42,811 bases of DNA, taken from an uncultured Clostridia bacterium (lineage in GTDB: Bacteria > Bacillota > Clostridia > Peptostreptococcales > Anaerovoracaceae). Position 1 is the first letter of the stretch, and each line of letters begins with the position of its first letter. The stretch is from assembly GCA_937889655.1 (NCBI GenBank), contig CALBZG010000196.1, positions 1 to 42,811 of the forward strand. The letters are read 5' to 3'. Positions 25,458 through 32,262 of the stretch are shown in pieces. Under the pieces are notes generated by a model that saw nothing but the letters and a program-made list of their open reading frames with translations, had not been told where the DNA came from and did no database searches. Position numbers and translations under genes: made by a program.

Positions 25458-25604
25458 TCACCCTATCCCTATGCATTCAAGGCATATATTAACTGCTTTC
25501 ATCAGCACGATCGTAGCTTCCCCTCTCATGGCGCCAAATAAAATTAAAATCATTCCTGCTGCCAGAAAAACTGCCGGCAGTGCGATTTTTTTAGATATAT
25601 TCAT
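25458..25604 (-). CDS. CD1871A-type CXXC microprotein
   Basis: A 48-residue protein with one membrane helix (about 8-25, ALPAVFLAAGMILILFGAM) and a C terminus NICLECIGIG carrying CXXC at 41-44. This matches the small clostridial CD1871A family that accompanies TlpA-like and 4Fe-4S membrane proteins. The role is unknown; a thiol relay between the iron-sulfur protein and the thioredoxin lipoprotein is a reasonable inference. ATG at 25604 has GGAAG nine bases upstream, and the gene overlaps the end of the TlpA gene by 14 bases. A longer open frame reaches 25655, but its extra residues are polar and not family-like. Confidence 0.82.
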   Translation of the reverse strand: MNISKKIALPAVFLAAGMILILFGAMRGEATIVLMKAVNICLECIGIG

Positions 25605-26205
25605 CGATAAGTTCTTCCCATTCTTCTTGGCTGTGGCCGCCATATGCGATATCACTGATTATTTTGCCCTGACTATCCACGATGAAAGATGCTGGAATGG
25701 CGCTGATGTCCTTGATAACCGCTCTTCTAACATTATCGGAAACAATAATATGGGTAAAGTTCGCCCCCGTCTGGCTTTTAATTTCAATAGCCTTTGCTAT
25801 AAAGTCTGCTTTTGGCGTCCCATCCGCGCTTTGTACATCGATAACGATGCCTGCAACGTTCACACCCTTTTCTGCATATTGATCATAAATGAGTGCAAGG
25901 GTCGGCATGGATTCTATACAAGGGTTGCAATAGGTCCCCCAGACATCCACAATCGTTATCTTATAATCAGAGAAGAGGCTTTGGTCAACCTGGTTGCCGT
26001 AAAGATCATAGGTAATGAAATTATCAAGTCCATCGGGTACGCCGCTTTCATCCGGCATCACCACGTCTTCCACCCAGCTGACATCAATATTTTCTGCCTG
26101 ATCACCTGTCCCCGGCGAATTCTCAGCATCTTGTCCACTGCAGCCGATGAGCGCTGCGGCTGATAGCATTAATAACATTAAAAAAATAATGCTTTTATTT
26201 TTCAT
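25591..26205 (-). CDS. TlpA-like thioredoxin-fold lipoprotein
   Basis: A 204-residue lipoprotein with a lipobox LIGC (lipidated Cys22), an acidic linker, and a thioredoxin-like domain of the AhpC/TSA-TlpA group. The redox motif is WGTYCNPC (C93, C96) and the cis-Pro loop is IPASFIVD. It is therefore an outward-facing, membrane-tethered thiol oxidoreductase, likely reductive given the electron-transfer partner encoded downstream. ATG at 26205 follows AAAGGAG. It lies 30 bases after the SCIFF maturase gene, in the same transcript. Confidence 0.92.
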   Translation of the reverse strand: MKNKSIIFLMLLMLSAAALIGCSGQDAENSPGTGDQAENIDVSWVEDVVMPDESGVPDGLDNFITYDLYGNQVDQSLFSDYKITIVDVWGTYCNPCIESMPTLALIYDQYAEKGVNVAGIVIDVQSADGTPKADFIAKAIEIKSQTGANFTHIIVSDNVRRAVIKDISAIPASFIVDSQGKIISDIAYGGHSQEEWEELIDEYI

Positions 26206-26235
26206 GATCCAGCTCCTTTGTATTGTTATTGGGTT

Positions 26236-27618
26236 TTAATTTTCATCGCAAAATGATTCGGCTACTTTGATCATTATGGCGCACTCCAATCTTTTTTTGA
26301 AAAGCTTGCAGCTATATTCATAAACACCGTTTATGGTTCCGGTTGCATGGTATGCATTGGCCGCACACCCTCCGCTGCAGTAGATCCTTGCCCAGCAATC
26401 TCTGCATTCCGGTTTTGAATATACATTCGAACGGCGGAATTCATCCTGAAGATTTTCATTGGTGATGCCTTCCCACAAACTGCCCATGCGATATTCCGGC
26501 TCGCCGACAAACTGGTGGCAAGGATATAGGTCCCCACCAGGTGTCACTGCCAGGTATTCTGTTCCGGACCCACAGCCTGAAATACGTTTATAAATGCAAG
26601 GGCCTCCGGTCAAATCGATCATGAAATGATAGAAATTGAAGCCTTCGCCCTGTTTCTTTCTTTTAATCATTTCAACAGCCAGCATTTCATATTGAGCGAA
26701 AAGCTCTTCAAGGTCGTCCTCTGTCAAGGCGTAAGGTTCATCAGGTTTGCAAACCACGGGCTCCATGGAAAGCTCCGCAAATCCAAGATCCGCCATATGC
26801 AAAATATCTTTTAAAAAATCTGGATTATAATGGGTGTATGTCCCTCTTATATAATAACCGATTCCATTCCTCGCCTCAACCAGTTCCTTGAATTTGGGAA
26901 CTACCATGTCATAGCTTCCTTTTCCGTTCATGGTTTGTCTGAGTCTGTCGTGAATCTCTTTTCTTCCATCCAGGCTCAGAACAACGTTGTCCATCTCCCT
27001 GTTGGAAAACTCTATAACATCTTTATCTAAAAGAACCCCGTTGGTAGTCAAAGTGAATCTGAAATTCTTATTGAACTCTTTCTCAATACTTCTGGCATAT
27101 TCAACCGTCTTTTTAACAACTTCCCAATTCATGAGAGGTTCTCCTCCGAAGAAGTCCACTTCAAGATTGATACGGCTGCCTGAATTTTCTATAAGAAAAT
27201 CGATAGCCTTCCGGCTGACTTCCAGCGGCATCAGTTCTCTTTCACCATGATACCCCCCCTGACCGGCAAAACAATACCCGCAGTTCAAATTACATGAATG
27301 CGAAGTATGCAGGCACAGAGCCTTCACTACAGTTTGGCTGGCAAAATGATCCTCGGCAAGATTTTCATATAGGTCCGGTGCAAATAGTTTGCCCGCTTCC
27401 ATGAGACTTTCAATATCGGTCAGTACTTCCCTGATCGCCTCTTCATCGATTCCGGACACACCGCAGTATCTCCGAAGCATTTCGTTGATAATCGCCTCTT
27501 TGTTTTGCGATGCAGAAAGCTCTATTATGTCATAAGCCAAATCGTCGACGCAATGGATCGATCCGCTGGCAGCGTCTATGACAACATTGAGTCCGTTCAT
27601 TTTAAATTGATGTATCAT
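26236..27618 (-). CDS. scfB: SCIFF peptide radical SAM maturase
   Basis: A 460-residue radical SAM/SPASM enzyme that installs Cys-to-Thr thioether links in the SCIFF ranthipeptide. The N-terminal 90 residues form the peptide-recognition domain. CNLNCGYC at 109-116 binds the SAM cluster. The SPASM region has GPCIYK, CGSGTEYLAV, LYPCHQF, CRDCWARIYCSGGC and a late Cys, for two auxiliary 4Fe-4S clusters. The start MIHQFKMNGLNVV matches the family; upstream in-frame codons fall in the terminator. The ATG at 27618 has only a weak site (AAAG). The substrate gene lies directly upstream (27705-27860). Confidence 0.95.
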   Translation of the reverse strand: MIHQFKMNGLNVVIDAASGSIHCVDDLAYDIIELSASQNKEAIINEMLRRYCGVSGIDEEAIREVLTDIESLMEAGKLFAPDLYENLAEDHFASQTVVKALCLHTSHSCNLNCGYCFAGQGGYHGERELMPLEVSRKAIDFLIENSGSRINLEVDFFGGEPLMNWEVVKKTVEYARSIEKEFNKNFRFTLTTNGVLLDKDVIEFSNREMDNVVLSLDGRKEIHDRLRQTMNGKGSYDMVVPKFKELVEARNGIGYYIRGTYTHYNPDFLKDILHMADLGFAELSMEPVVCKPDEPYALTEDDLEELFAQYEMLAVEMIKRKKQGEGFNFYHFMIDLTGGPCIYKRISGCGSGTEYLAVTPGGDLYPCHQFVGEPEYRMGSLWEGITNENLQDEFRRSNVYSKPECRDCWARIYCSGGCAANAYHATGTINGVYEYSCKLFKKRLECAIMIKVAESFCDEN

Positions 27619-27630
27619 AATTATCTTTGG

Positions 27631-27668
27631 AAAATAAAAACCGTTCGCTCCGCTAAGGATAGAACGGC
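27631..27668 (-). terminator. Intercistronic terminator between SCIFF precursor and maturase
   Basis: Stem CCGTTC / GAACGG with an inner TCC/GGA helix is followed by TTTTTATTTT on the minus strand. Partial read-through would give much more precursor than maturase transcript, as in other peptide-modification operons. Confidence 0.75.
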
Positions 27669-27704
27669 AATTATTTTTTTGATCCAATTCCCCTATTCCT
27701 GAAA

Positions 27705-27860
27705 TTATTTGTTTTTGCCGTGGCTTTTTTCACATTTCTGGTTAGCTACTCCGCATGATGTTTTGCATGCAGACTGGCATGAAGTCTGGCATTCGCCGCA
27801 GCCGCCGTTTTCTGCCGATTTTTTTAAATCGCGGGTTTCAATAGTCTGTATTCTTTTCAT
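27705..27860 (-). CDS. scfA: SCIFF (six cysteines in forty-five residues) ranthipeptide precursor
   Basis: A 51-residue peptide that begins MKRIQTIETRDLKKSA and ends CEKSHGKNK. The core holds six cysteines at 21, 24, 28, 32, 36 and 43, with Thr at 26 and 34 as possible thioether partners and the family sequence TSCQSACKTSCGVANQ. SCIFF peptides are near-universal in Clostridia and of unknown function. ATG at 27860 follows AAGGAG ten bases upstream and has a consensus promoter. It is the substrate of the adjacent maturase. The lysine-rich tail after the last Cys is slightly longer than I recall for other members. Confidence 0.96.
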   Translation of the reverse strand: MKRIQTIETRDLKKSAENGGCGECQTSCQSACKTSCGVANQKCEKSHGKNK

Positions 27861-27894
27861 ATTATTCCTGCTCCTTGTCTTGATACTGCTCTAT

Positions 27895-27923
27895 AGTTTA
27901 GCGTCTTTTATAATTTTTGTCAA
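27895..27923 (-). promoter_or_regulatory. Promoter of the SCIFF operon
   Basis: A perfect TTGACA (27918-27923) and TAAACT (27895-27900) with a 17-base spacer on the minus strand, 35 bases before the SCIFF start codon. Confidence 0.8.
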
Positions 27924-27927
27924 TGCG

Positions 27928-27951
27928 CCCGGGGCAAAACGATGCCCCGAG
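27928..27951 (-). terminator. GC-rich hairpin after dapB
   Basis: A nine-base-pair stem (CTCGGGGCA / TGCCCCGGG) with loop TCGTTT lies just after the dapB stop. No T-run follows, so it is more likely an mRNA 3'-end stabiliser or pausing site than a classical terminator. Confidence 0.45.
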
Positions 27952-27956
27952 AGTTC

Positions 27957-28673
27957 TCAAAAAAGAAGTTCCCGCAGTGTGTAGTAACCCGGAGCCTTTT
28001 TACATAGGACGCGGGCAGCTTTCAAAGCGCCTTCCGCAAAAATTTGTCTGCTTGCAGCTTTGTGTACGATTTGAAACTCTTCATCTTTCCCGAAAAAGCT
28101 TACGGAATGCTCACCAGCCACAGTGCCGCCACGTAAGGAATGCACACCTATTTCCTTCGTGGTCCTTGCGCCTGTCATGCCCTCTCTGCCATATACTTTT
28201 TTGTACATCCCTTCGGGATCCAGGGCGTCGAGGAGCTTTTTGGCGGTGCCGCTGGGTGCGTCTATCTTTTGGTTGTGATGCGTTTCGACAAGTTCAATAT
28301 CCCAACTATCATCAAAGACTTCTTTCAATTCGCTTAAAATATGCTCAAATACGGCTACGCCAAAGGAATAATTCGAACTGTAAATAACCGGAACTGAACT
28401 GCCCAGTTCTCGAAGGCGCTCAAGAAGACTATCATCTAGCCCCGTAGTCCCGCAAACCAAAGCAGTCCCGGAGCTTTTGGCGTAAGCTGATGTCCTGTCA
28501 GTCATGTCCGGATGTGAGAAATCAATAATGACATCCGCCTTTTCGCCCTTCTCCAGTTCATCAATGTTTTCAATATCAATGATCCGAAGGACCTCGATAT
28601 CCATATACGCCAAAGCCGCCGACTCGATTTGTTTGCCCATTTTCCCATATCCGGCAAGAATTATTTTCATCAT
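27957..28673 (-). CDS. dapB: 4-hydroxy-tetrahydrodipicolinate reductase
   Basis: NAD(P)H-dependent second committed step of the lysine/DAP pathway. The 238-residue product starts with the dinucleotide-binding KIILAGYGKMGKQI. It has VCGTTGL, SSNYSFGVAVF, the catalytic ELVETHHNQKIDAPSGTA and RGGTVAGEH. It is shorter than the E. coli enzyme (273 residues), as is normal for Firmicutes. Start and stop overlap with dapA (ATGA at 28670-28673); a second ATG at 28670 is also possible. It is the last gene of the lysine operon. Confidence 0.96.
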   Translation of the reverse strand: MMKIILAGYGKMGKQIESAALAYMDIEVLRIIDIENIDELEKGEKADVIIDFSHPDMTDRTSAYAKSSGTALVCGTTGLDDSLLERLRELGSSVPVIYSSNYSFGVAVFEHILSELKEVFDDSWDIELVETHHNQKIDAPSGTAKKLLDALDPEGMYKKVYGREGMTGARTTKEIGVHSLRGGTVAGEHSVSFFGKDEEFQIVHKAASRQIFAEGALKAARVLCKKAPGYYTLRELLF

Positions 28674-29551
28674 ATCAAACCCACTCTTTCCATTTCCGCC
28701 CGCAGTATATTTCTATTTGCCTCAGCCATAGGATAAAGCGGCAGCCTGTAGCCGCCTACACCCATACCCATCAAGTTCATTGCCTCTTTGACAGGGATCG
28801 GATTAACTTCAATAAAAAGGTCATTGATCAGGTTCAGATATTTGATTTGTGCATCCCTTGCCCGGATGACGTCTCCGTTCAAATAATCCATTACCAGGTC
28901 ATGGGTCTCCTCAGGCATGATATTAGCCAGGACCGAGATCACACCAGAGCCTCCCATGGATAAAATCGGCACAATAATATCGTCATTACCGCTATAGATT
29001 GCAAAATTATCATTTGCAAGTCTCGCTATTTTCGCCATATAGCTCATATCTCCGCTGGCCTCCTTGATCCCAATTATTTTAGGATGAACAGCCAGTCTTT
29101 CCAGAACATCAACGGATATGCCGCATCCTGTCCGCCCCGGGACATTGTATAAAATCATCGGGATATCAACGATATCTGCAACGTCAGCAAAGTGATGGTA
29201 CATCCCCTCGGTATTTGCCTTGTTGTAATAAGGCGTGATGGTCAAGAGGGCGTCCGCACCAAGGCTTTGAAAGGACAGACTTTTTTCTATTACAGTCTGT
29301 GTGCAGTTAGAGCCGCTGCTGGCGATCACCGGCACTCTCTTATTAACCAAGTCCACTGTGAATTTACATATTTCATTATCTTCTTCATGAGACATGGTCG
29401 GCGATTCGCTGGTTGTACCTAAAATCAGAATGGCATCCGTTTTTTTCGCTATGTGCCATTCTATCAACTCTCCCAGCTTGTCAAAATTAATGCTTCCGTC
29501 TTCTTTGAATGGCGTGATGAGAGCTACGATCGATCCTCTAATAATATTCAT
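28670..29551 (-). CDS. dapA: 4-hydroxy-tetrahydrodipicolinate synthase
   Basis: Class I aldolase that condenses pyruvate with aspartate semialdehyde. The 293-residue TIM-barrel protein has GSIVALITPF at the start, LGTTSESPTMSHEE, the Tyr in ITPYYNKANTEGMYHHF, LYNVPGRTG with the catalytic Tyr, and IIGIKEASGD, whose Lys forms the Schiff base with pyruvate. ATG at 29551 follows AGAGGATAA; the 28 codons before it in frame lie in the gap after lysA. It overlaps dapB and follows lysA by 40 bases. Confidence 0.97.
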   Translation of the reverse strand: MNIIRGSIVALITPFKEDGSINFDKLGELIEWHIAKKTDAILILGTTSESPTMSHEEDNEICKFTVDLVNKRVPVIASSGSNCTQTVIEKSLSFQSLGADALLTITPYYNKANTEGMYHHFADVADIVDIPMILYNVPGRTGCGISVDVLERLAVHPKIIGIKEASGDMSYMAKIARLANDNFAIYSGNDDIIVPILSMGGSGVISVLANIMPEETHDLVMDYLNGDVIRARDAQIKYLNLINDLFIEVNPIPVKEAMNLMGMGVGGYRLPLYPMAEANRNILRAEMERVGLI

Positions 29552-29591
29552 AATTATCCTCTTTCCTTTACTACGCAATATCTCTTTTACT

Positions 29592-30875
29592 TTAAAGAAC
29601 TTTCTTATCGCAATCCATGGCGATAAGATCTTCATAACTTTCTCGTTTTACGACAAGCCTTGCTTTCCCCTTATTTGCAAACACTACAGGAGGCCTGCCG
29701 ATTTTGTTATAGTTCGAAGCCATGCTGTACCCATAGGCTCCGGTCGTATACATCAGGATGAGATCGCCGGTTTTCGTCTCGGGCATCATTATTTCTTCAA
29801 TAAGAATATCGCCTGACTCACAGCACTTTCCCGCCACGCACATTTTATGCGTCCTGGGTTCCCCCTGCCGGCTGATATTGTCGCAGTTATATTTTGCCTG
29901 ATACAAGGCCGGCCTAATGTTGTCAGACATGCCTCCGTCCACAAATACATAGCTCTTATTGGCAGTATTTTTTAAAAATCCAGCTCTATACAATGTGTAC
30001 CCGGCTTCAGCTACAATGCTTCGGCCCGGTTCGATCATCAGCGTTTTTAAATGCAGCTTTCGCCGCATCACCTCCGATTCGCAGTTGTCTATTATTGCAT
30101 GGCATACTTTCTCTGTTGGTATCGGTTGATCTTCCTCGGTGTAATAGGCTGGAAATCCTCGACCCAGGTCCAATGCTTCAACAGAGGTCCCTACTGTCGT
30201 TTCAACTTTTTCAATATAATCCATCAGAACTTCAATCTCGGTTTTAAAGGCAGACAACTCGAAGATCTGTGAGCCGATGTGCGCATGGAAGCCTTTAAAT
30301 GTGGCGTGGCCGGAATTTTGGATTTTTTGTATCATATTCACGACTTTATCGAAATCATTTATCGAAACGCCAAATTTGCTGTCAGAATCCGCTGTCATGA
30401 TGTACTTGTGGGTATGCGCTTCGATGCCCGGATTTATACGGATCATAACGTCGATATTTCTTTTAAGCGCCTTGGACAATTCCAATACCCTGCTGCACTC
30501 CATCTCGCTGTCAAGTATTATTCCCCCAACTTGAAATTCCAGCGCCAAGGCAATTTCTTCGTCTGACTTGTTGTTGCCGTGAAAAAATATATTTTTTGCG
30601 GGAAAATCATTTGCTCTGGCGCAATATAATTCACCGCCGCTTACTACATCCAGGCAAAGGCCTTCTTTGTTGAGCAGCTTGACTAGGGCTCCGCAAAGAA
30701 AAGCTTTAGACGCATAGAGTATTTTTGTTTCAAAGCAGGGAGATACAAAGTGCTGTTTATATTCCCTGATTCGTGTTTCAATCTTTTCTTCATCGTAAAT
30801 GAAAATTGGAGTACCGACTTTTGACGCCAGTTCCGTGCATGACACGCCGCTTATCCTATAGCTATCTTCATTCAT
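29592..30875 (-). CDS. lysA: Diaminopimelate decarboxylase
   Basis: PLP enzyme that converts meso-DAP to lysine. The 427-residue fold-type III protein has the PLP-binding lysine in ILYASKAFLCGAL near residue 55, the HAHIGSQIFE motif, LDLGRGFPAYY, the IEPGRSIVAEAG loop, and CCESGDIL with the catalytic cysteine. Position 375 onward carries YGYSMASNYN. ATG at 30875 follows AGAGGG. It lies between ddh and dapA in an operon devoted to DAP and lysine. Confidence 0.96.
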   Translation of the reverse strand: MNEDSYRISGVSCTELASKVGTPIFIYDEEKIETRIREYKQHFVSPCFETKILYASKAFLCGALVKLLNKEGLCLDVVSGGELYCARANDFPAKNIFFHGNNKSDEEIALALEFQVGGIILDSEMECSRVLELSKALKRNIDVMIRINPGIEAHTHKYIMTADSDSKFGVSINDFDKVVNMIQKIQNSGHATFKGFHAHIGSQIFELSAFKTEIEVLMDYIEKVETTVGTSVEALDLGRGFPAYYTEEDQPIPTEKVCHAIIDNCESEVMRRKLHLKTLMIEPGRSIVAEAGYTLYRAGFLKNTANKSYVFVDGGMSDNIRPALYQAKYNCDNISRQGEPRTHKMCVAGKCCESGDILIEEIMMPETKTGDLILMYTTGAYGYSMASNYNKIGRPPVVFANKGKARLVVKRESYEDLIAMDCDKKVL

Positions 30876-30927
30876 AATTACCCTCTTCTCAATCAACCGT
30901 ATTTTACTATTATTCCCGCCATCGATT

Positions 30928-31914
30928 TTAGATCATTTCTCTTAACAATGTTTCCTTGTCCATATTTATGAAGTAAGCAGGCGGTATGTCCAAAATCGTT
31001 TTGCATCCGATCTGTCCTTCTCTATTCATACGATACGCGGCTCGCGCGGCTGCAACAAGTATGTTTGAGGTGAATTCCGGATTGGATTCCAGTTTCAGGC
31101 TATACTCCATAATTTGAGTTGTGCCGTCTTCCCAGCCCGTTGTGCCATGCCTTATTACAACACCTCCGTGAGGGAGATTTTTATGTTTTGCATCGAGTTC
31201 TTCCTGGGTAATGAAGTTGACTGTGGTATCGTAATCTGAAAAGTAATTCGGCATATTGATGATTTCTCCCCGAATCCTCTCAAGATCTGCTCCCGGCTCA
31301 GCAACTACAAAACATTCCCTGGTATGTTTCTGACGGGTAGTCAAAACAGGGCATTCTCCATTTCTTACCGATTCGATGGCGCTTTCCACCGGAATCGTAT
31401 ATTGTCTGGCATCCGCGACCCCCGCGATATTTCTGATGGCATCTGAATGGCCCTGGCTTATCCCTTTGCCCCAGAAGGTATAGGTCTGACCATGAGGCAA
31501 TATGGCTTCTGCATATACTCTATTCAATGAGAACATGCCGGGATCCCATCCCATGGAAATTACTGCGACATGCCCATTCTCAGAGGCAACAGTATCTACT
31601 GCAGCAAAATGGGCAGGGATCCTGGCGTGAGTGTCGAAGCTATCGATGATGTTATAATTCTTTGCGAAATGGATTGAATGCTGCGGCAGGTCTTCAGCGC
31701 TGCCTCCGCATAATATCAGTATATCTATTTCATCTTTCATTTTTTCTGCTTCGTCAAAACTGAAAACTCCTGCAGATTCAGTCAGTATGCTTACCTCTTC
31801 CGGAGAGCGCCTTGTAAAAACAGCAAGCAGCTCCATATCTTCATTTTGCCTGACAGCGCATTCAACGCCTCTTCCCAGATTTCCGTACCCCGCGATCCCT
31901 ATCCTGATTGACAT
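30928..31914 (-). CDS. ddh: meso-Diaminopimelate D-dehydrogenase
   Basis: NADPH-dependent one-step amination of tetrahydrodipicolinate to meso-DAP, bypassing the succinylase or acetylase branches. The 328-residue protein has the Rossmann start RIGIAGYGNLGRG, FTRRSPE after strand 2 (NADP specificity), LILCGGSAEDLP, SFDTHARIPAHF, and MGWDPGMFSLNR followed by WGKGISQGHSDAIR, all typical of Ddh. ATG at 31914 sits seven bases after AAAGGA; another ATG two codons earlier is too close to it. It is first in ddh-lysA-dapA-dapB, following a leader with a terminator. Confidence 0.96.
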   Translation of the reverse strand: MSIRIGIAGYGNLGRGVECAVRQNEDMELLAVFTRRSPEEVSILTESAGVFSFDEAEKMKDEIDILILCGGSAEDLPQHSIHFAKNYNIIDSFDTHARIPAHFAAVDTVASENGHVAVISMGWDPGMFSLNRVYAEAILPHGQTYTFWGKGISQGHSDAIRNIAGVADARQYTIPVESAIESVRNGECPVLTTRQKHTRECFVVAEPGADLERIRGEIINMPNYFSDYDTTVNFITQEELDAKHKNLPHGGVVIRHGTTGWEDGTTQIMEYSLKLESNPEFTSNILVAAARAAYRMNREGQIGCKTILDIPPAYFINMDKETLLREMI

Positions 31915-31967
31915 CTTCATTTCCTTTCTTTTCTTTGGCAAATTAAATAGCTAAAGCTTTAATTATT

Positions 31968-32003
31968 AAAAAAACGTCTTTCGGTTGTGACCCAAAAGAC
32001 GTT
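31968..32003 (-). terminator. Leader terminator (attenuator) before ddh
   Basis: Perfect nine-base-pair stem AACGTCTTT / AAAGACGTT is followed by a T-run on the minus strand, 55 bases before ddh and 67 bases after the leader ORF stop. Upstream hairpins at about 32030-32057 (ATGGGCA / TGCCCAT) and 32010-32027 (CAGTA / TACTG) could compete with alternative pairings. Confidence 0.85.
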
Positions 32004-32069
32004 AATCAGTAATTTCATATACTGTATCCAATGGGCAAGTGAAATATCGCCTGCCCATGATCGTTTCAA

Positions 32070-32138
32070 TCATCGGCGGCGATTTCGTTTACCGCTTTTT
32101 TTATCTGCATGAAGATTAAAAACAATATTAATATTCAT
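32070..32138 (-). CDS. Predicted 22-residue leader peptide of the lysine operon
   Basis: ATG at 32138 follows GGAAAGGA with a six-base spacer, 30 bases downstream of the predicted transcription start. The peptide begins MNINIVFNLHAD and its last ten residues contain three lysines (a tandem AAA AAA pair, then AAA) and four arginines. It ends 67 bases before a strong terminator that precedes ddh. This layout is what ribosome-mediated attenuation needs: scarcity of charged tRNA-Lys would stall ribosomes in the KK...KR tract. A run of seven As in the tract could also cause slippage. No homologue can be claimed from sequence alone. Confidence 0.5.
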   Translation of the reverse strand: MNINIVFNLHADKKSGKRNRRR

Positions 32139-32164
32139 CGGATATCCTTTCCTTCACTCATTTA

Positions 32165-32188
32165 AACTATGGTAAAAATAACATAGTT
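32165..32188. promoter_or_regulatory. Dyad (putative operator) over the lysine-operon -10 box
   Basis: Arms AACTATG (32165-32171) and CATAGTT (32182-32188) are perfect inverted repeats 10 bases apart, centred on the -10 hexamer and start site. A bound repressor there would block transcription. The protein is unknown. Confidence 0.45.
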
Positions 32189-32203
32189 GTATTATGTTGT
32201 CAA
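32175..32203 (-). promoter_or_regulatory. Promoter of the ddh-lysA-dapA-dapB operon
   Basis: A perfect TTGACA (32198-32203) and TATTTT (32175-32180) with a 17-base spacer on the minus strand. The transcript would carry a leader of about 250 bases with a small ORF and terminator. No lysine riboswitch core is visible in it. Confidence 0.7.
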
Positions 32204-32262
32204 GCACAAAAACGCATAAAATATTTGTTCAAATCACTAAATTCATCGAACGAGCCCAGGGT

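Noticed and set aside
31915..32262. Lysine riboswitch (L-box) upstream of ddh
   Set aside because: The position is right, but none of the conserved L-box core segments can be found; a leader ORF plus terminator explains the sequence better.
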